NCBI GenBank assembly: GCA_944323645.1
Contig: CALUTE010000012.1
Location: 1-57,727, forward strand
Direction: 5' to 3'
DNA from: an uncultured Helicobacter sp.
GTDB taxonomy: Bacteria > Campylobacterota > Campylobacteria > Campylobacterales > Helicobacteraceae
DNA length: 57,727 nt
The notes below the pieces were generated by a model. It made no database searches. It was not told the origin of the DNA and saw nothing but the letters and a program-made list of their open reading frames with translations. The translations under genes were made by a program, and so were the position numbers. This document shows positions 19,425-28,867 of the stretch, piece after piece; positions within the stretch are counted from its first letter, which is position 1; each line of letters begins with the position of its first letter.

Positions 19425-20648
19425 ATGAAAATACTACGATACAAAAATACACATTACCAAATAGCCATTAGGCTTGGGGTGATTGTTTTTTCTTTTTTAA
19501 TACCTTCTGGTGTTTTTGCGATTGAAATGAACACTTATGGCAAGCTTGGTGTGCTTGGGTCGCTTGATTTTGGCACGGCTCGCAGTAGCTATACAGGTGT
19601 GTTAGCGTATGCTGGAGCAGATTTTAAACACGATAATGGCTTTAGGTGGGGGATTGGCGCGATAGGATCTTTTACGCCTTGGGAGCAAAGAAGTGGTGTT
19701 AGCAATGCGCTAAATACTGGTGATGCAGCAGAGGCATATATCGGCTTTCAGGGGGATTCTTTGATTGTGCTTGCGGGACGTTTTTGCAATGAATTTATGA
19801 AGTTTGAATGGCTACAAGGCAATGTGCAGGGGGTTTCTTTACGCTTTAAGCGCTTTAATAAGTATGAAAGCAATGCAGCATATTGGCTAACCTATGCCAA
19901 CTCCTACCTTTATAATGGCAAGCAACAAAGTGCTCTAGGCGATAAAATCGCTACAGATCTTATGGGGCTTGTAAGCTATAATGATAATGGGTTGCAAAAA
20001 AACAATGTGTTTGGAAGCGGCGAAATGGTTGTTTTTGGCGTGGATTTTAGGCGCAGAAATTCTTTGTTGCAACCCTATGCTTTGTTTCATAGCAATGTAT
20101 CAGGAAGTCTGCTAGCACAAGGCGGACTTCAAATAAAAATAGGCGACATAGAAGGCAAGAGTTCCCACTCTCTTGCTTCGCTGTATGCGATATATCAGTA
20201 TTGGGATAAACCAGCAAGCAATGCAAATACGGTATTGATGTGGTGGGATCAGAGTATTGTGCTTGGGGGTTCTTTTTGGTTTGGGTTTGGGATTGCTGGT
20301 GTGGTTGGCGATGAGCATAGTTATTTTTATAGCTTAAGCGATGCGAGCAAATTCTATGGCAGGAGCTTTGCCCCGAGCAATTTTGCGCCTTATTTTGCTG
20401 GAAAATCTATGTATGGCTATATTTATGAAGGGCTAGATTTTGGTTCAGTACGAGCTGATATGCTTGCGAGTTTTGGGACATACAATGAATACTCAATAAT
20501 GGTAAGTATGATTGTATGGCAAAAAGAAGCGATGAAGTTTGAGTTTGGGCTTGGGTATGCGTATATCAAGACACGTCCCTATTGGAGCTTAGATTCTGGG
20601 ATAGGCACGGGCAATGCGCTCAAGGCGTTTGTGAAGTTTTCTTATTAG
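19425..20648 (+). CDS. Outer membrane beta-barrel protein
   Basis: A predicted outer membrane protein of 407 residues. The start at 19425 (MKILRYKN) gives a signal peptide ending SGVFA before IEMNTYGKLGVLG. The body is rich in Gly, Tyr, Phe and Ser with alternating strands, and the C-terminus KAFVKFSY ends in an aromatic residue, as in Bam substrates. It resembles Helicobacter outer membrane families in general shape. I cannot assign a named family or substrate. It has its own extended -10 promoter and faces the ggt gene tail-to-tail. Confidence 0.72.
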   Translation: MKILRYKNTHYQIAIRLGVIVFSFLIPSGVFAIEMNTYGKLGVLGSLDFGTARSSYTGVLAYAGADFKHDNGFRWGIGAIGSFTPWEQRSGVSNALNTGDAAEAYIGFQGDSLIVLAGRFCNEFMKFEWLQGNVQGVSLRFKRFNKYESNAAYWLTYANSYLYNGKQQSALGDKIATDLMGLVSYNDNGLQKNNVFGSGEMVVFGVDFRRRNSLLQPYALFHSNVSGSLLAQGGLQIKIGDIEGKSSHSLASLYAIYQYWDKPASNANTVLMWWDQSIVLGGSFWFGFGIAGVVGDEHSYFYSLSDASKFYGRSFAPSNFAPYFAGKSMYGYIYEGLDFGSVRADMLASFGTYNEYSIMVSMIVWQKEAMKFEFGLGYAYIKTRPYWSLDSGIGTGNALKAFVKFSY

Positions 20649-20658
20649 ATTCTTGTAT

Positions 20659-20676
20659 AGAATCTAGCTAGATTCT
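20659..20676. terminator. Palindrome AGAATCTAGCTAGATTCT between convergent genes
   Basis: A perfect 18-base palindrome, ten bases past the outer membrane protein stop and facing the ggt 3' end. It is built from two inverted copies of the abundant AGAATCTA word. It could be a bidirectional terminator, although T-runs are weak. More copies of the word follow up to ~20730. Confidence 0.5.
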
Positions 20677-20825
20677 GGTTTGGATTCTGTGGTATCGCCT
20701 CTATAGAATCCAGTATAGAATCTAGATCTGTGTCTGCACGTTTTGTAATCTCAATTGCGTAAGCACAAAATGCTTAAATCTCACAATGCAAACACTGCGC
20801 CAACCCTTGCTTTGTGCTACAACTC

Positions 20826-22523
20826 TCAAAACTCTTTTCTTGGGTCATTCACACCATAATAAATACCGCTTTTAGAATCTCTTAATATAGCATTTACATC
20901 GCCCATATCAGGTAGCTCTGTGATAGTGTAGCCCATTTTTGATAAATTTTCTTTGACATCTTCACTCATACCATAAGGCTCTATGCGAATCTCATCAGGT
21001 AACCATTGCATATGGAATCTAGGATATTCTACCGCCCTTGCTATATCCATTTTATAATCGATTACATTAAGGATTACTTGCAGCACGGTTGTGATGATTC
21101 TAGCACCTCCCGGACTTCCTACTACCATATACAGCTTATTGTCTTTTAACACAATCGTAGGAGACATCGAGCTTAGAGGTCTCTTATTGGGCTCTATCGC
21201 ATTAGCATCACCACCTATAAGCCCATAGATATTTGGCACCCCGGGTTTAATGGAGAAATCATCCATCTCATTATTCAGCAAAAATCCAGCTCCATCTATC
21301 GCTGCTGCCGCACCATAGCTAGCATTGATTGTATAGGTAACGGCTACTGCATTTCCCCATTTATCTGTAACCGAATAATGTGTAGTATGATTGCCCTCTT
21401 TGGTATTTGGCATATTGTTTTGCTTGATGATTCCAAGCCCCGGTGTGATTTTTTCACTTGGTGTAGCTTTATTTGGTTGGATAGAATCATAAATTTTCTT
21501 AGCATATTTTTTGTCAATGAGTGTATTCACAGGCACTTTGACAAAATCTGGGTCACCTAAGAATACCGATCTATCAGCATACGCTTGACGCATAGCCTCT
21601 GCAATGATATGAATGCTCTTTGATGAGCCAAAGCCAAGCTTGCCTAAATCTGTATTTTCTAGAGTATTAAGAATCTCTATAATATGCACACCTCCACTAC
21701 TTGGTGGTGGCATGGCAACTATACTATATCCTCGATAACTTCCAAGTATTGGGGTACGCCATACCACTTCATAATTTTCTAAATCTTGCTTAGTGATGAT
21801 TCCTTTATTTTTTACCATATCTTTAACTATCAAATCTGCGATAGCTCCCTTATAAAAGGCATTCTCACCCTCTTTTTGTATAAGTTTTAAGGTATGTGCT
21901 AAATCTTTTTGCACTAACACTTCCCCACCTTTATAAGTGCTACCGTCTTTTTTGAGAAAATATTTTTTCGATGATGCAAATTTGGCTAAATCTTTTTTAG
22001 CCTCTAGCATTGTTTGGGCTTGCCTATCAGTAATGACAAACCCCTGTTCTGCTAGCTCTATCGCAGGGGCTAATAAATCTGCCAATTTCTTTGTTCCATA
22101 TTTATCAAGCATAGCACTCATACCTTTGACTGTACCCGGAATACCCGCCGCTAAATAGCCTATCGTAGAAGCATTGGGAATCACATTGCCTTTTTTATCC
22201 AAATACATATCTCTTGTAGCATTTTGTGGAGCTCTTTCTCTAAAATCAAGAGCAATATTTTCTCCATTTGCTAAGTGTATGAGGGCAAATCCACCGCCAC
22301 CAATATTACCAGCAGCAGGATGCACAACAGCCAAGCAGTATCCAACTGCTACCGCAGAATCAATCGCATTACCACCAGAATCTAAGACTTCCTTACCAAT
22401 TTTAGTGCAGTATGGACTAGAAGTCATTGCTAATCCCGTGCCATTCGTGTCTTTTAATGGTGGATAGCTTGCAGCCAAAGCTATGCTAGATGATAGGCAT
22501 AATATTATTAGTTTTTGTAACAT
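20826..22523 (-). CDS. ggt: Gamma-glutamyltranspeptidase
   Basis: A periplasmic or secreted Ntn-hydrolase that cleaves the gamma-glutamyl bond of glutathione and glutamine. In H. pylori it is a virulence factor that depletes host glutamine and glutathione. A signal peptide covers residues 1-18. The precursor self-cleaves before the catalytic Thr, residue 381 in HTTHYSVTD, giving large and small subunits. GNIGGGGFALIH and VVGSPGGARI are conserved substrate-site regions. At 565 residues the length matches the H. pylori enzyme. A TATAAT and an AAAGG ribosome site lie upstream. Confidence 0.97.
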   Translation of the reverse strand: MLQKLIILCLSSSIALAASYPPLKDTNGTGLAMTSSPYCTKIGKEVLDSGGNAIDSAVAVGYCLAVVHPAAGNIGGGGFALIHLANGENIALDFRERAPQNATRDMYLDKKGNVIPNASTIGYLAAGIPGTVKGMSAMLDKYGTKKLADLLAPAIELAEQGFVITDRQAQTMLEAKKDLAKFASSKKYFLKKDGSTYKGGEVLVQKDLAHTLKLIQKEGENAFYKGAIADLIVKDMVKNKGIITKQDLENYEVVWRTPILGSYRGYSIVAMPPPSSGGVHIIEILNTLENTDLGKLGFGSSKSIHIIAEAMRQAYADRSVFLGDPDFVKVPVNTLIDKKYAKKIYDSIQPNKATPSEKITPGLGIIKQNNMPNTKEGNHTTHYSVTDKWGNAVAVTYTINASYGAAAAIDGAGFLLNNEMDDFSIKPGVPNIYGLIGGDANAIEPNKRPLSSMSPTIVLKDNKLYMVVGSPGGARIITTVLQVILNVIDYKMDIARAVEYPRFHMQWLPDEIRIEPYGMSEDVKENLSKMGYTITELPDMGDVNAILRDSKSGIYYGVNDPRKEF

Positions 22524-22554
22524 TAGTGAGCCTTTTTTGTAGATTAAAGCATAT

Positions 22555-22560
22555 ATTATA
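22555..22560 (-). promoter_or_regulatory. Candidate -10 element of ggt
   Basis: TATAAT on the reverse strand, 32 bases before the ggt ATG, in AT-rich DNA. Confidence 0.6.
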
Positions 22561-22669
22561 GTAAGAATTTAGCACAATCGTTCATAATTTAGCAATGCTT
22601 TATGGCAAAGTTTTGCGCTATAAATACTACAAATAGTTGCTTTGCGTATTTTAGCAGCACAAAGTATGT

Positions 22670-22675
22670 TATAAT
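22670..22675 (+). promoter_or_regulatory. Extended -10 promoter of manC
   Basis: TGTTATAAT precedes the manC ATG by about 30 bases, with TTGGAG as the ribosome-binding site. Confidence 0.65.
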
Positions 22676-22705
22676 CCACTCCTATACTTTGTTGGAGCAG
22701 AGAAA

Positions 22706-24142
22706 ATGACAATCAGTATTTTGTGCGGTGGTTCTGGTACGCGACTTTTTCCGATTTCACGTGAGCTTATGCCCAAGCAGTTTGCTCATATTTTGCCCAA
22801 GACCGATAACCAAGCTATTTCGCTTTTTCAAGAAACTTTAGCGCGCAACGTATCACTACTGGAATCTTTAGCACCAAAAATTCAGCTTATCACTAACGAA
22901 TCACTTTATTTTATCGCAAAAGATCAGACACAAGATTTGGGTATAGAGATTGAAAGCTTTATTTTGGAATCTTGTGGTAAAAACACTGCTCCAGCACTTG
23001 CTATGGCTTCCTTTTATGCACAAAAGCATAGTGGAGGTGATGAGATAATCTTAGCTTTACCAAGTGATCATCTTATTGCGCGCACCAATTACAAGCAGTG
23101 TATAGACCAAGCCATAGAGCTTGCCAAGCAAAATAAACTTGTAACCTTTGGCATATCGCCTACCACACCACACACTGGTTATGGATACATCAAGCTAGAT
23201 TCTACCTCCCACAAAGTATTTGGGTTTTATGAAAAGCCTGATAGCAAAACTGCACAAAGATTTCTTGAAGAAGGGGGCTATTATTGGAATAGTGGTATGT
23301 TTTGTTTTAAAGCAGAGGTATTACTAAAAGAGCTCAAACAGCACGCCAATAAAACCTACACACTATGCAAAAAAATCTTTAACCAAAGCGAGGAGAGTGT
23401 ACTTGGTGCTGAACGGTGTTTGCGCCTACCTCGCGCACTAAGCGAACAACTCATCGAAGAGAGTATAGATTATGCAGTTATGGAAAAAACTAGCAATCTT
23501 GCCTGTGTGGCGAGCAATCTAAAGTGGAGTGATATGGGGAGCTTTGAATCATTAAGTGAAGAATATCCAAAAGATACCCAAAGCAATGCTTCCAACACGC
23601 GTTTCATTGCAACCAATAGTACAAACAACTTCATTCTCTCTTCGCGCCCTGTTGTTGGGATTGGGGTAAATGATCTTATTGTGGTTGATACGGAAGATTG
23701 TTTGTTTGTGAGCAAAAAAGGAGAATCTACAAAGATCAAAGAAGTTTTGCCACTTTTGCGAAAGTTGTACCCAGAGTTACCACGCACACATCGCACGACG
23801 CATCGTCCTTGGGGAAGCTATAGTGTGCTGCTAGAATCTAGCTCTTATAAGATTAAACAAATCATTGTTAAGCCCAAATCGCGCTTAAGTCTGCAAAAAC
23901 ATTTTCATCGTAATGAACATTGGATTGTTGTGAATGGTTCGGCACTTGTATATATTGGTGAGCAAGAAATCTTTTTGCAATCCAACCAATCAACCTATAT
24001 CCCTATGGGAAAGCCTCATAGGCTTGAAAATCCAGGTAAGATTCCGCTTGTAGTGATAGAGGTGCAAATGGGCGAATATTTGGGTGAAGATGATATTGTG
24101 CGCATAGAAGATGACTATTTTCGAGACAAGCATAATGAATGA
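22706..24142 (+). CDS. manC: Mannose-1-phosphate guanylyltransferase / mannose-6-phosphate isomerase
   Basis: This bifunctional enzyme makes GDP-mannose, the precursor of mannose and fucose residues in LPS. The nucleotidyltransferase domain starts CGGSGTRLFPISRELMPKQF, with the pyrophosphorylase signature. VFGFYEKPD and YYWNSGMF are further conserved stretches. Residues ~365-478 are a cupin-type mannose isomerase domain with RPWGSY, QKHFHRNEHWIVVNG and PHRLENPG, including metal-binding His residues. At 478 residues it has the usual length (compare HP0043). It overlaps cutA by eight bases. Confidence 0.95.
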   Translation: MTISILCGGSGTRLFPISRELMPKQFAHILPKTDNQAISLFQETLARNVSLLESLAPKIQLITNESLYFIAKDQTQDLGIEIESFILESCGKNTAPALAMASFYAQKHSGGDEIILALPSDHLIARTNYKQCIDQAIELAKQNKLVTFGISPTTPHTGYGYIKLDSTSHKVFGFYEKPDSKTAQRFLEEGGYYWNSGMFCFKAEVLLKELKQHANKTYTLCKKIFNQSEESVLGAERCLRLPRALSEQLIEESIDYAVMEKTSNLACVASNLKWSDMGSFESLSEEYPKDTQSNASNTRFIATNSTNNFILSSRPVVGIGVNDLIVVDTEDCLFVSKKGESTKIKEVLPLLRKLYPELPRTHRTTHRPWGSYSVLLESSSYKIKQIIVKPKSRLSLQKHFHRNEHWIVVNGSALVYIGEQEIFLQSNQSTYIPMGKPHRLENPGKIPLVVIEVQMGEYLGEDDIVRIEDDYFRDKHNE

Positions 24143-24449
24143 ACTTTATCTTGTTTTGACAACTACTCCAACCAAAAAGGAGGCAAAGAGTCTTGCAAAG
24201 GCTCTGCTACAAGAGCATCTTGTTGCCTGCGCGCAAATCCACAAGATACAAAGTTTATATCATTGGGATAAGCGCATTGCCATAGACAAAGAATACCGAC
24301 TAATCCTTAAAACAACAGCGCGCAATTTGCAATATATTAGAGATTTTATCGCACAACATCATAGCTATGAGATTCCACAATATATTGAAATAAATACTCA
24401 TTATGCAAGCCAATCTTACGAGGAATGGGTCATTGGTACTCTAAAGTAA
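24135..24449 (+). CDS. cutA: CutA divalent-cation tolerance protein
   Basis: A small trimeric, PII-like protein linked to copper and divalent-cation tolerance; its exact role is unsettled. The ATG at 24135 gives MNELYLVLTTTPTKKEAKSL, the family start, and a 104-residue product of normal length. LVACAQIHKIQSLYHWDKRIAIDKEYRLILKT and the C-terminal SYEEWVIGTL are characteristic. It overlaps the end of manC by eight bases and is probably cotranscribed with it. A start at 24111 lies inside manC and adds an atypical leader. Confidence 0.93.
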   Translation: MNELYLVLTTTPTKKEAKSLAKALLQEHLVACAQIHKIQSLYHWDKRIAIDKEYRLILKTTARNLQYIRDFIAQHHSYEIPQYIEINTHYASQSYEEWVIGTLK

Positions 24450-24574
24450 TGCTAACTTTTCAAAAAAGGCGTTATAATACTATCTATGGGTTGTTTCAAA
24501 TTAATCAACAGCAAATAATAAATTTGGCACACCTTTTGCTTTTAGGTTGCTAACTTTCAAAAAAAGGATGTTTG

Positions 24575-25213
24575 ATGACGAGTATGACACACAAAATCAA
24601 GACGATGTCTATGGCTACAGTCGCAGGACTTAGTTTGGTAGCCTGTGCAGCAACACAAGAAAGTGTAGGGCTCACACCACCAAGTGCTGATTTTCATCCA
24701 ACTGGGATTGAGAATCCGGGCTTTGGTAATATGGGAATGACAAATCCCCCTATGATGAATCCTCCTATGCCAAATGCTATGCCAAACCCTATTATTGGTA
24801 ATAATCCCATTATAGAAGATGATGAGGAAGTACATAATCCACGTGGTGGTGAGCCCATTATTCAAAACAATCCAAATCTCACGCCAAGCAATATTATTGA
24901 GCTGCAGGTTACTGGAACTGGTGTTGCACCACAGAATGCTATTTCGCCGGCACAATCCACAGCACTTGCAAAGCGTGCAGCAATGATTGATGCCTACAAA
25001 CTGCTTGGTGAAAAGATGTATGGCGTGCGACTCAATGGTCAAGATACGGTTGAGAATATGGCGATTACTAGCTCAACTGTCAAATCTAAAGTGCAAGCTC
25101 TTGTACGCGGTGCAGATGTTGTCAATGTGGATTGTAAAGCTGGACTTTGTCAGGTAACAATGGAACTTAAGCTTGATGGGCGCGTGTGGTATCGTGCGCT
25201 TGGTGGGCGGTAA
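24575..25213 (+). CDS. LPP20-family lipoprotein
   Basis: A predicted outer-membrane lipoprotein of 212 residues. The signal sequence ends in the lipobox LVAC, near residue 24. A Pro/Asn/Met-rich, probably disordered segment spans residues ~30-100. An LPP20-like domain with QSTALAKRAAMIDAYKLLGEKMYGV follows. In Campylobacterota the LPP20 family includes H. pylori Lpp20 and the motility lipoprotein FlgP. The ATG at 24575 follows AAAAAGGA. The next gene, also a lipoprotein, starts 15 bases after the stop, so the two form a pair resembling HP0837-HP0838; that match is from memory and not verified. Confidence 0.82.
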   Translation: MTSMTHKIKTMSMATVAGLSLVACAATQESVGLTPPSADFHPTGIENPGFGNMGMTNPPMMNPPMPNAMPNPIIGNNPIIEDDEEVHNPRGGEPIIQNNPNLTPSNIIELQVTGTGVAPQNAISPAQSTALAKRAAMIDAYKLLGEKMYGVRLNGQDTVENMAITSSTVKSKVQALVRGADVVNVDCKAGLCQVTMELKLDGRVWYRALGGR

Positions 25214-25228
25214 GCCACATTAGATTCT

Positions 25229-25822
25229 ATGCATTTCTTTTTTGTTATACTCGTCTTGCTTGTATTTAGTGGGTGTGCTGGCAACTCTAGTTTTTTGGAT
25301 CTATTATCTGATAAGCCTGTAAGTAAGGAGGCGCGCACCGAGTATGGTAAGCAAAAACAAGCAAATGCGCCCAAAAAGGAAGTGGGGCAACGAATTCTTT
25401 ATATCAATGCAAAAACTTTCCGCTATTATGATTATGTAACATTTGGTGTTAATCGGCGACAGGATATTTCTATTGAGCTTTTTGCCTCTGGCAAAACAAT
25501 TGGCACAATAGAGATCAATAAGCACAGAATCTGTATTCTTAAAGATTGCGCACGTAAATGGCCTGCTGCAAAAAGTTTTTTTGGTAGTGTGAGCTATGGT
25601 GATTTGTTTGATGATATTTTCTTTGGGCGTGATATTTTTGATGGTGTTGGTAAGGTTATTGACCAAGATGGTGCGCTTATACAGAGATTCCAAAAAAATG
25701 GAGAGATCATCTATTATAGGAGAACAGCAACAAGCACACTTTTCAAAAATATGAACAATGGCGTAACAATTTCGTTTGATAAATACCAAGAGCCAAAAAT
25801 CATCGAAGAAGATGATAACTAG
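25229..25822 (+). CDS. Lipoprotein of unknown function
   Basis: A 197-residue lipoprotein. The signal peptide FFFVILVLLVFSGC ends in a lipobox Cys at residue 15. The mature part is basic at first and then has a mixed alpha/beta pattern with VGQRILYINAKTFRYYDYV and a Phe/Asp-rich DLFDDIFFGRDIFDG loop. I recognise no catalytic motif. It follows the LPP20-family lipoprotein at 15 bases and probably acts with it at the envelope. It may be the HP0838-type lipoprotein, but that is an inference from context. It converges on the membrane glycosyltransferase gene. Confidence 0.75.
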   Translation: MHFFFVILVLLVFSGCAGNSSFLDLLSDKPVSKEARTEYGKQKQANAPKKEVGQRILYINAKTFRYYDYVTFGVNRRQDISIELFASGKTIGTIEINKHRICILKDCARKWPAAKSFFGSVSYGDLFDDIFFGRDIFDGVGKVIDQDGALIQRFQKNGEIIYYRRTATSTLFKNMNNGVTISFDKYQEPKIIEEDDN

Positions 25823-25859
25823 TGATACTGGCGCAAAGAACCAATGCCAACCTAGATTT

Positions 25860-27714
25860 TCATTCATCTTTTGTTACACGATATACATAAAAGTACAAAG
25901 GTAGATTCCAAGTGTTTTCAGAAAATATAGCTTGCGTATTACCTCGTTTTAGCAGAGTGTATTTTATCAGACTTTTCAGTCCGACAAATCCGACATTCCA
26001 CCCAAAATCTGCGTGATATAGGCGCTCATAACGAGAATCTAATTCGCGAATATAGGCACTATTGATATTATTGCTTGTGTAGGGTGTGAGGATAACTATG
26101 TCGCCTGCTTGCTTTTGTGTGGCGATCTGTTTGCCCTTGCGCAAAGGGTTTTGTCTGTCAATATCTGGCAGTATAGTGCTATTATGCACTCCATAGAATC
26201 CAAGCCATATCTTAAAGCTATGGCATACCTCACCCTTTTCCCTAAGTGTACAATCGATTCCATCAAGAAAAATACGCTGTGTTTGTTTTGATAAAGTGTC
26301 ATTTTGCATTGAATGCATAAAGGCAAGCGTGGATTGAAAGTTTTCTGGTGTGAATTTATACAATGCGAAACGATGTATGCTATAGGGCAGGACATTTGCT
26401 ATCAATATAAATGTAATGATAAATAGCAATACTTTGTACATAAAGCCCAAAGTATGTCGTTTGCTAAATAGCTGCAAACCTAAAATACCAAGTGCAATGC
26501 TCCCTATGATGTATCCTGGCAGCGGATAATGCACATCAGAAATATTAAGCACCATATAGGCGCATAAAAACAAAACAACGGCAAACAAACTGGCATCTAG
26601 CAGAGGATTGAAGCGATTATATAGGGGCGTTTTGTGATCGCGTATGATATGCACACAGCGATAAAGAAATGCTATTGGCACAGCAATAAATAATAGCGGT
26701 TCATTCATTGCATAATTGATGAAGTTTTTGACAAACAGCATAAGCGGATCGTGCAAGGTATCAGCGTAGCTACCTTGTGTTGTTTTTCGCGCAACCACAA
26801 AGACATAATAGCTTATAATCCACACCATACAACCAAGCAAAACAAGCATATCAAGAAGCTTTAGTCGAAAGATTATTTTGCTATCGAGTTTGGTATTTTT
26901 GTAAAGCAGTATAAAGTGCATAAAGCTAAAACTGCCAAGCAGGATAAATGCAGTTTCTTTATAAAAAAGCGCTATTGTAGCGCTTAGTGCGCCAATGCCT
27001 ATTGCAAGGTATGCAGCTTTGGTTTTGCAAACATAAAGATAGGCAAAACACGCAAGAAATATTCCCAAAAATACAGATTCCATGCGTTCTGGCACAAAAA
27101 GGCGTAAAAAAGAACTAATAAACGATGGTGAAAGAAGTATGAGTGCCACACAACCATAAGCAGTAAGTGTGATGATTTTGCTTGATTTTGGCGCATCTGT
27201 GGCGGCTTGTAGCAGGATTGATAGTGCATAAACAAGCATAAATGCTAGCATAAGCACACACACTGCAATAAAACCATAAAAGACACCAGCAGAAGCACCA
27301 AACAAGAAGCTTAGGATATTAAGATCTTGCCCACTAAGGGGAAAGAATCTACCAATTTGGGGCATTACAAAATGAGAAAGCGGGATAGACTTGCCAGCAA
27401 GCAGGGTATTAACAAGCGTGTGATCATCAATGATTGCAAAATTTCCTCTCCATAGGATGCCAAAAACATAACATAGTACAAATACTAAAAATCCCAGCTT
27501 GGCAAACCAAAAAATATTTTGTCTAGGGCTATTTGGATCCTTGTTGTTAGAATCTGATGAGAAAAAATATTGTGCTGTGTGGAATCCAAACCATTTAAAC
27601 CTAGAAAAAGCTATAAAAGTAGAAACAAAAATATGAAAGAAAGAATGAATATTTAGAGAGAATCTATGTTTTGCCCCCCCCCTCATTGCGATTTAGTAGC
27701 TTAAAATCAATCAT
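25860..27714 (-). CDS. GT-C-like membrane glycosyltransferase, phase-variable by a G9 tract (predicted OFF)
   Basis: A large multi-spanning inner-membrane protein (608 residues from the internal ATG at 27686). It has about ten hydrophobic segments and an acidic IIDDHT motif in the first periplasmic loop. This is the layout of GT-C transferases, which use lipid-linked sugars. The only ATG with a good ribosome site is at 27714, with AAGGA at 27721-27725. From there the frame runs MIDFKLLNRNEGGGKT and stops, because the G9 tract at 27674-27682 puts the rest one frame off. With eight Gs the frame joins to the enzyme. The ATG at 27686 lacks a ribosome site. Substrate is unknown. Confidence 0.8.
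27674..27682 (-). repeat. G9 tract (C9 on + strand) switching the GT-C gene
   Basis: Nine C bases on the + strand near the 5' end of the reverse-strand gene. Eight or eleven would join the ATG at 27714 to the downstream frame; nine does not. Confidence 0.9.
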
Positions 27715-27831
27715 ATCGTATCCTTAATAACTGCGAGATAAAAGCCGATTGTAGCACAAAGACATTATAAGACTGCTTATATTCTAGCGATTCTTACGCA
27801 CATTACTATAGCGGAGAATCTAAATTTGTGG

Positions 27832-27837
27832 TACAAT
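27832..27837 (+). promoter_or_regulatory. Candidate -10 element for secG-frr-pyrE
   Basis: TACAAT lies 33 bases before the secG ATG. A GGAG ribosome site follows. Confidence 0.5.
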
Positions 27838-27869
27838 CGTGAGATTTATTTTATGGATTAGGAGTTGCG

Positions 27870-28283
27870 ATGAGCACTTTATTTGTTGTCATTGAAATTC
27901 TTTTAGCAATCGTTATTGTAGGGGTTGTGCTGCTGCAAAAATCAAGTAATCTTGGGCTTGGCGTGTATAGCGGAAGTAATGAGTCATTATTTGGAGCAAA
28001 AGGTCCAGCAGGGTTTTTAGCAAAGCTAACAATGTTTTTAGCTCTTTTGTTTTTGGCAAATACTATTTTTCTTGGTTATCAGTTTAACACCCAACAGCAA
28101 AAAAGTGTCTTTGACAAGCAGCAAATCGAAGCACAAAAGCAGGATTCCACACCACTAAATCGTCCGCTTAATACGCCTTTGAATATGCCTCTTAACCCAG
28201 AATCTAACCTGCAAGATACAAGCATATCTAACCAGAGCCAACAAGGACTGGATATGCAAACACCAAATACGCTGAATAAGTAG
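27870..28283 (+). CDS. secG: Preprotein translocase subunit SecG
   Basis: SecG is a small membrane protein of the SecYEG channel and stimulates SecA-driven export. Two membrane helices are visible, at residues ~3-22 and ~51-69. Between them is the conserved loop with [16 protein letters not shown]-type sequence. The C-terminal ~60 residues are a Gln/Asn/Pro-rich tail with repeated [13 protein letters not shown] units, longer than in most SecG proteins. Its neighbours frr and pyrE keep the H. pylori order (HP1255-HP1257). Confidence 0.93.
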   Translation: MSTLFVVIEILLAIVIVGVVLLQKSSNLGLGVYSGSNESLFGAKGPAGFLAKLTMFLALLFLANTIFLGYQFNTQQQKSVFDKQQIEAQKQDSTPLNRPLNTPLNMPLNPESNLQDTSISNQSQQGLDMQTPNTLNK

Positions 28284-28309
28284 ATTCTAGTTTAATGCAA
28301 GGAGCAGCA

Positions 28310-28867
28310 ATGACTCAAGAGATTCTCGCCAATACAAAAAACCATATGGAAAAATCCATAGAGTCCTTACGCAGGGATTTTAGCACACTTAGAAGCGGTA
28401 AAGTTTCTGTAAGCATTCTTGATAATATCCGCGTATCATATTATGATACGCCAACACCCCTAAATCAGATTGGCTCTGTGATTGCTCAAGATGCAAGCAC
28501 TATTGTAATAACGCCATGGGAAAAATCATTGCTAAAAGACATTGAAAAAGCAATCCAAGAGGCAAATATTGGTGTAAATCCAAATTCAGACAGCGAAAGC
28601 GTGAAGTTATTTTTTCCACCTATGACACAAGAGCAGCGCAAAGAAATTGCTAAAGAAAGCAAAGCCATGGGAGAAAAAGCCAAGATTGCCATACGTAATA
28701 TTCGACAAGATGGCAATAATCACATTAAAAAGCTCGAAAAAGATAAGCAAATTACAGAAGATATTAGTAAAAAATCTCAAGATGATATTCAAAAGCTTAC
28801 AGATGAGTTTGTTAAGAAGATTGATGAGATGGTGCGCCATAAAGAAGAAGAGGTAATGAAAATCTAA
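28310..28867 (+). CDS. frr: Ribosome recycling factor
   Basis: RRF splits post-termination ribosomes together with EF-G. The three-helix bundle starts with [21 protein letters not shown] and ends with [20 protein letters not shown], both characteristic. [20 protein letters not shown] is the conserved small domain. The start at 28310 has AAGGAG upstream, and the 185-residue product has normal length. The TAA overlaps the pyrE ATG by one base. Confidence 0.96.
   Translation: MTQEILANTKNHMEKSIESLRRDFSTLRSGKVSVSILDNIRVSYYDTPTPLNQIGSVIAQDASTIVITPWEKSLLKDIEKAIQEANIGVNPNSDSESVKLFFPPMTQEQRKEIAKESKAMGEKAKIAIRNIRQDGNNHIKKLEKDKQITEDISKKSQDDIQKLTDEFVKKIDEMVRHKEEEVMKI

Noticed and set aside
20641-20735. 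The cluster of AGAATCTA copies as a CRISPR array
   Set aside because: The units are 8-10 bases, in both orientations and irregularly spaced, with no spacers of constant length.
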